Source of the DNA: Streptococcus moroccensis
GTDB taxonomy: Bacteria; Bacillota; Bacilli; Lactobacillales; Streptococcaceae
Length of the DNA stretch: 64,000 nt
Assembly: GCF_030812835.1 (NCBI RefSeq)
Contig: NZ_JAUSTM010000012.1
Coordinates: forward strand, 1 to 64,000
Direction of reading: 5' to 3'
Part shown: in pieces, positions 62,813-64,000 of the stretch
How positions within the stretch are numbered: position 1 is the first letter of the stretch
Layout of the letters: every line of letters starts with the position of its first letter
Notes under the pieces: model-generated
The model's database searches: none
The model's input: only the letters and a program-made list of their open reading frames with translations
Told to the model about the DNA's origin: nothing
Position numbers and translations under genes: made by a program

Positions 62813-64000
62813 TTACATCATGCCACCCATCATACTTGGGTCCATGGCTGGTGCTGGTGCAGCAGGTTCGGGCTGATTAGCCACAACAGCTTCGGTAGTT
62901 AAAATCAAGCTAGCCACTGAGGCCGCATTTTGAAGAGCAGAGCGAGTTACTTTAACGGGGTCAATGATTCCTGCTTCAATCATGTTTACCCACTCACCTG
63001 TGGCTGCGTTAAAGCCTTGGCCTTGATCTGCATTTTTCAAGCGGTCAATCACGATGGATCCTTCAAAACCGGCATTGTGAGCGATCTGACGGACAGGCTC
63101 TTCCAGGGCACGGAGGACAATGTTACGTCCTGTTGCTTCATCACCATCTAAGTCAAGCTCAGCCACTTTTCCAAGGACATTGACAAAGGCCGTACCACCA
63201 CCGGCAACGATCCCTTCTTCCACTGCCGCGCGAGTAGCATTGAGGGCATCTTCGATACGGAGCTTAGTTTCTTTGAGTTCTGTTTCAGTCGCCGCTCCAA
63301 CCTTAATGACAGCGACACCGCCAGACAACTTAGCCAAGCGCTCTTGCAATTTCTCACGGTCAAATTCAGAAGTGGTTGTTTCGATTTGAGACTTAAGAAC
63401 TGCTACACGATTCGCAATCGCCTCAGCAGAGCCAACACCTTCAACAATCGTAGTGTGGTCTTTGTCTACAACGACTTTGGCAGCTTGTCCAAGGGCTTCG
63501 ATCGTTGCATCTTTCAATTCTAAGCCAAGCTCTTCAGTGATAACCGTGCCACCTGTCAAGATAGCAAGGTCTTCTAACATGGCCTTACGACGGTCTCCAA
63601 AACCTGGAGCTTTTACAGCCACCACATTAAAGGTTCCACGAATTTTATTGAGGACAAGGGTTGGAAGGGCTTCGCCATCCACATCATCTGCTACGATTAA
63701 AAGCGGACGATTGGTTTGAAGGACAGCTTCTAATAATGGCAAGACTTCTTGGATTTGAGACACCTTCTTATCTGTAATCAAGAGATAAGGATTTTCCAAT
63801 TCAGCAACCATTTTCTCGTTGTCAGTCACCATATACTGAGACAAGTAACCACGGTCAAACTGCATTCCTTCGACAACAGAAAGCTCTGTTTCCATCCCGC
63901 GCGACTCTTCAATCGTGATCACTCCATCGTTACCAACCTTCTCCATAGCTTCAGAGATGTATTCTCCAACCTTTTCAGAACGCGACGATACAGCTGCGAC
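62813..64000 (-). CDS. groL: Chaperonin GroEL, C-terminal part (continues past the window)
   Basis: The frame is open to the window edge, so only about the last 395 residues are seen. It includes [67 protein letters not shown] and the Gly/Met-rich tail [10 protein letters not shown]. GroEL is the large ring chaperonin that folds proteins with GroES. groES and any CIRCE element would lie beyond position 64000. Confidence 0.97.
   Translation of the reverse strand, partial: VAAVSSRSEKVGEYISEAMEKVGNDGVITIEESRGMETELSVVEGMQFDRGYLSQYMVTDNEKMVAELENPYLLITDKKVSQIQEVLPLLEAVLQTNRPLLIVADDVDGEALPTLVLNKIRGTFNVVAVKAPGFGDRRKAMLEDLAILTGGTVITEELGLELKDATIEALGQAAKVVVDKDHTTIVEGVGSAEAIANRVAVLKSQIETTTSEFDREKLQERLAKLSGGVAVIKVGAATETELKETKLRIEDALNATRAAVEEGIVAGGGTAFVNVLGKVAELDLDGDEATGRNIVLRALEEPVRQIAHNAGFEGSIVIDRLKNADQGQGFNAATGEWVNMIEAGIIDPVKVTRSALQNAASVASLILTTEAVVANQPEPAAPAPAMDPSMMGGMM

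Overview
The window is a low-to-moderate GC Gram-positive chromosome segment with typical Streptococcus content. The pgk / FUSC-like protein / glnR / glnA order, the rnpA-yidC-jag block, the bgaC-type phosphotransferase (PTS) locus, a streptococcal-type scRNA beside tadA and an LPXTG surface protein all fit that genus. The species cannot be named from the sequence alone. Most genes lie on the minus strand. I found no CRISPR array, prophage or complete mobile element.

Layout. 1-1000: rpmB sits between the 3' end of an IS30-type transposase and an ISL3-type transposase remnant. 1100-7300: fba, a tRNA-Leu, rpmH, a three-gene unit (BusR-like regulator, 39-aa peptide, YtxH-like protein), twin GlsB-type membrane proteins, then rnpA-yidC-jag. 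7300-11000: argG-argH, divergent from an amino-acid binding lipoprotein. 11200-15900: trehalose locus (treP-treC, divergent treR) and a GNAT acetyltransferase. 16000-20300: glnR-glnA, a FUSC-like membrane protein and pgk. Here glnR carries an in-frame stop codon, and two extra decayed copies of the pgk 3' end lie downstream of pgk. 20300-29700: an SH3b surface protein, two oxidoreductases, and a beta-glucoside cluster (regulator, EIIB, EIIA, DUF3284, GH1, small membrane protein, ROK kinase) that has no EIIC. 29700-34200: a GntR-controlled alcohol dehydrogenase / aldo-keto reductase / short-chain dehydrogenase operon and a second amino-acid binding lipoprotein. 34400-38750: gltX, a VanY-type lipoprotein, scRNA, tadA, a HIT protein and a YdcF protein. 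38800-50900: host-glycan galactose/GalNAc utilisation (galM, mannose-type PTS, bgaC, two regulators, then agaR-agaS-nagA-lacD). 51400-62600: an LPXTG protein, transketolase and the L-ascorbate system (ulaABCDEF, ulaR, ulaG). The window ends inside groL.

The loci connect as follows. The bga system would release beta-linked galactose and import sugar as phosphate, and AgaS/NagA/LacD would take GalNAc-6-P to triose phosphates. The ula system turns ascorbate into D-xylulose-5-P, the substrate of the adjacent transketolase. Trehalose, beta-glucoside, bga and ula control regions all carry CcpA cre-like sites, so the catabolic modules look jointly subject to glucose repression.

The strongest unusual observations are the glnR nonsense codon, the serial pgk 3'-end-plus-terminator units, a DasR/NagR-type operator before agaR, paired distant inverted repeats upstream of ulaA, and the EIIC-less beta-glucoside cluster. 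I did not find a clearly new defence or mobile system.
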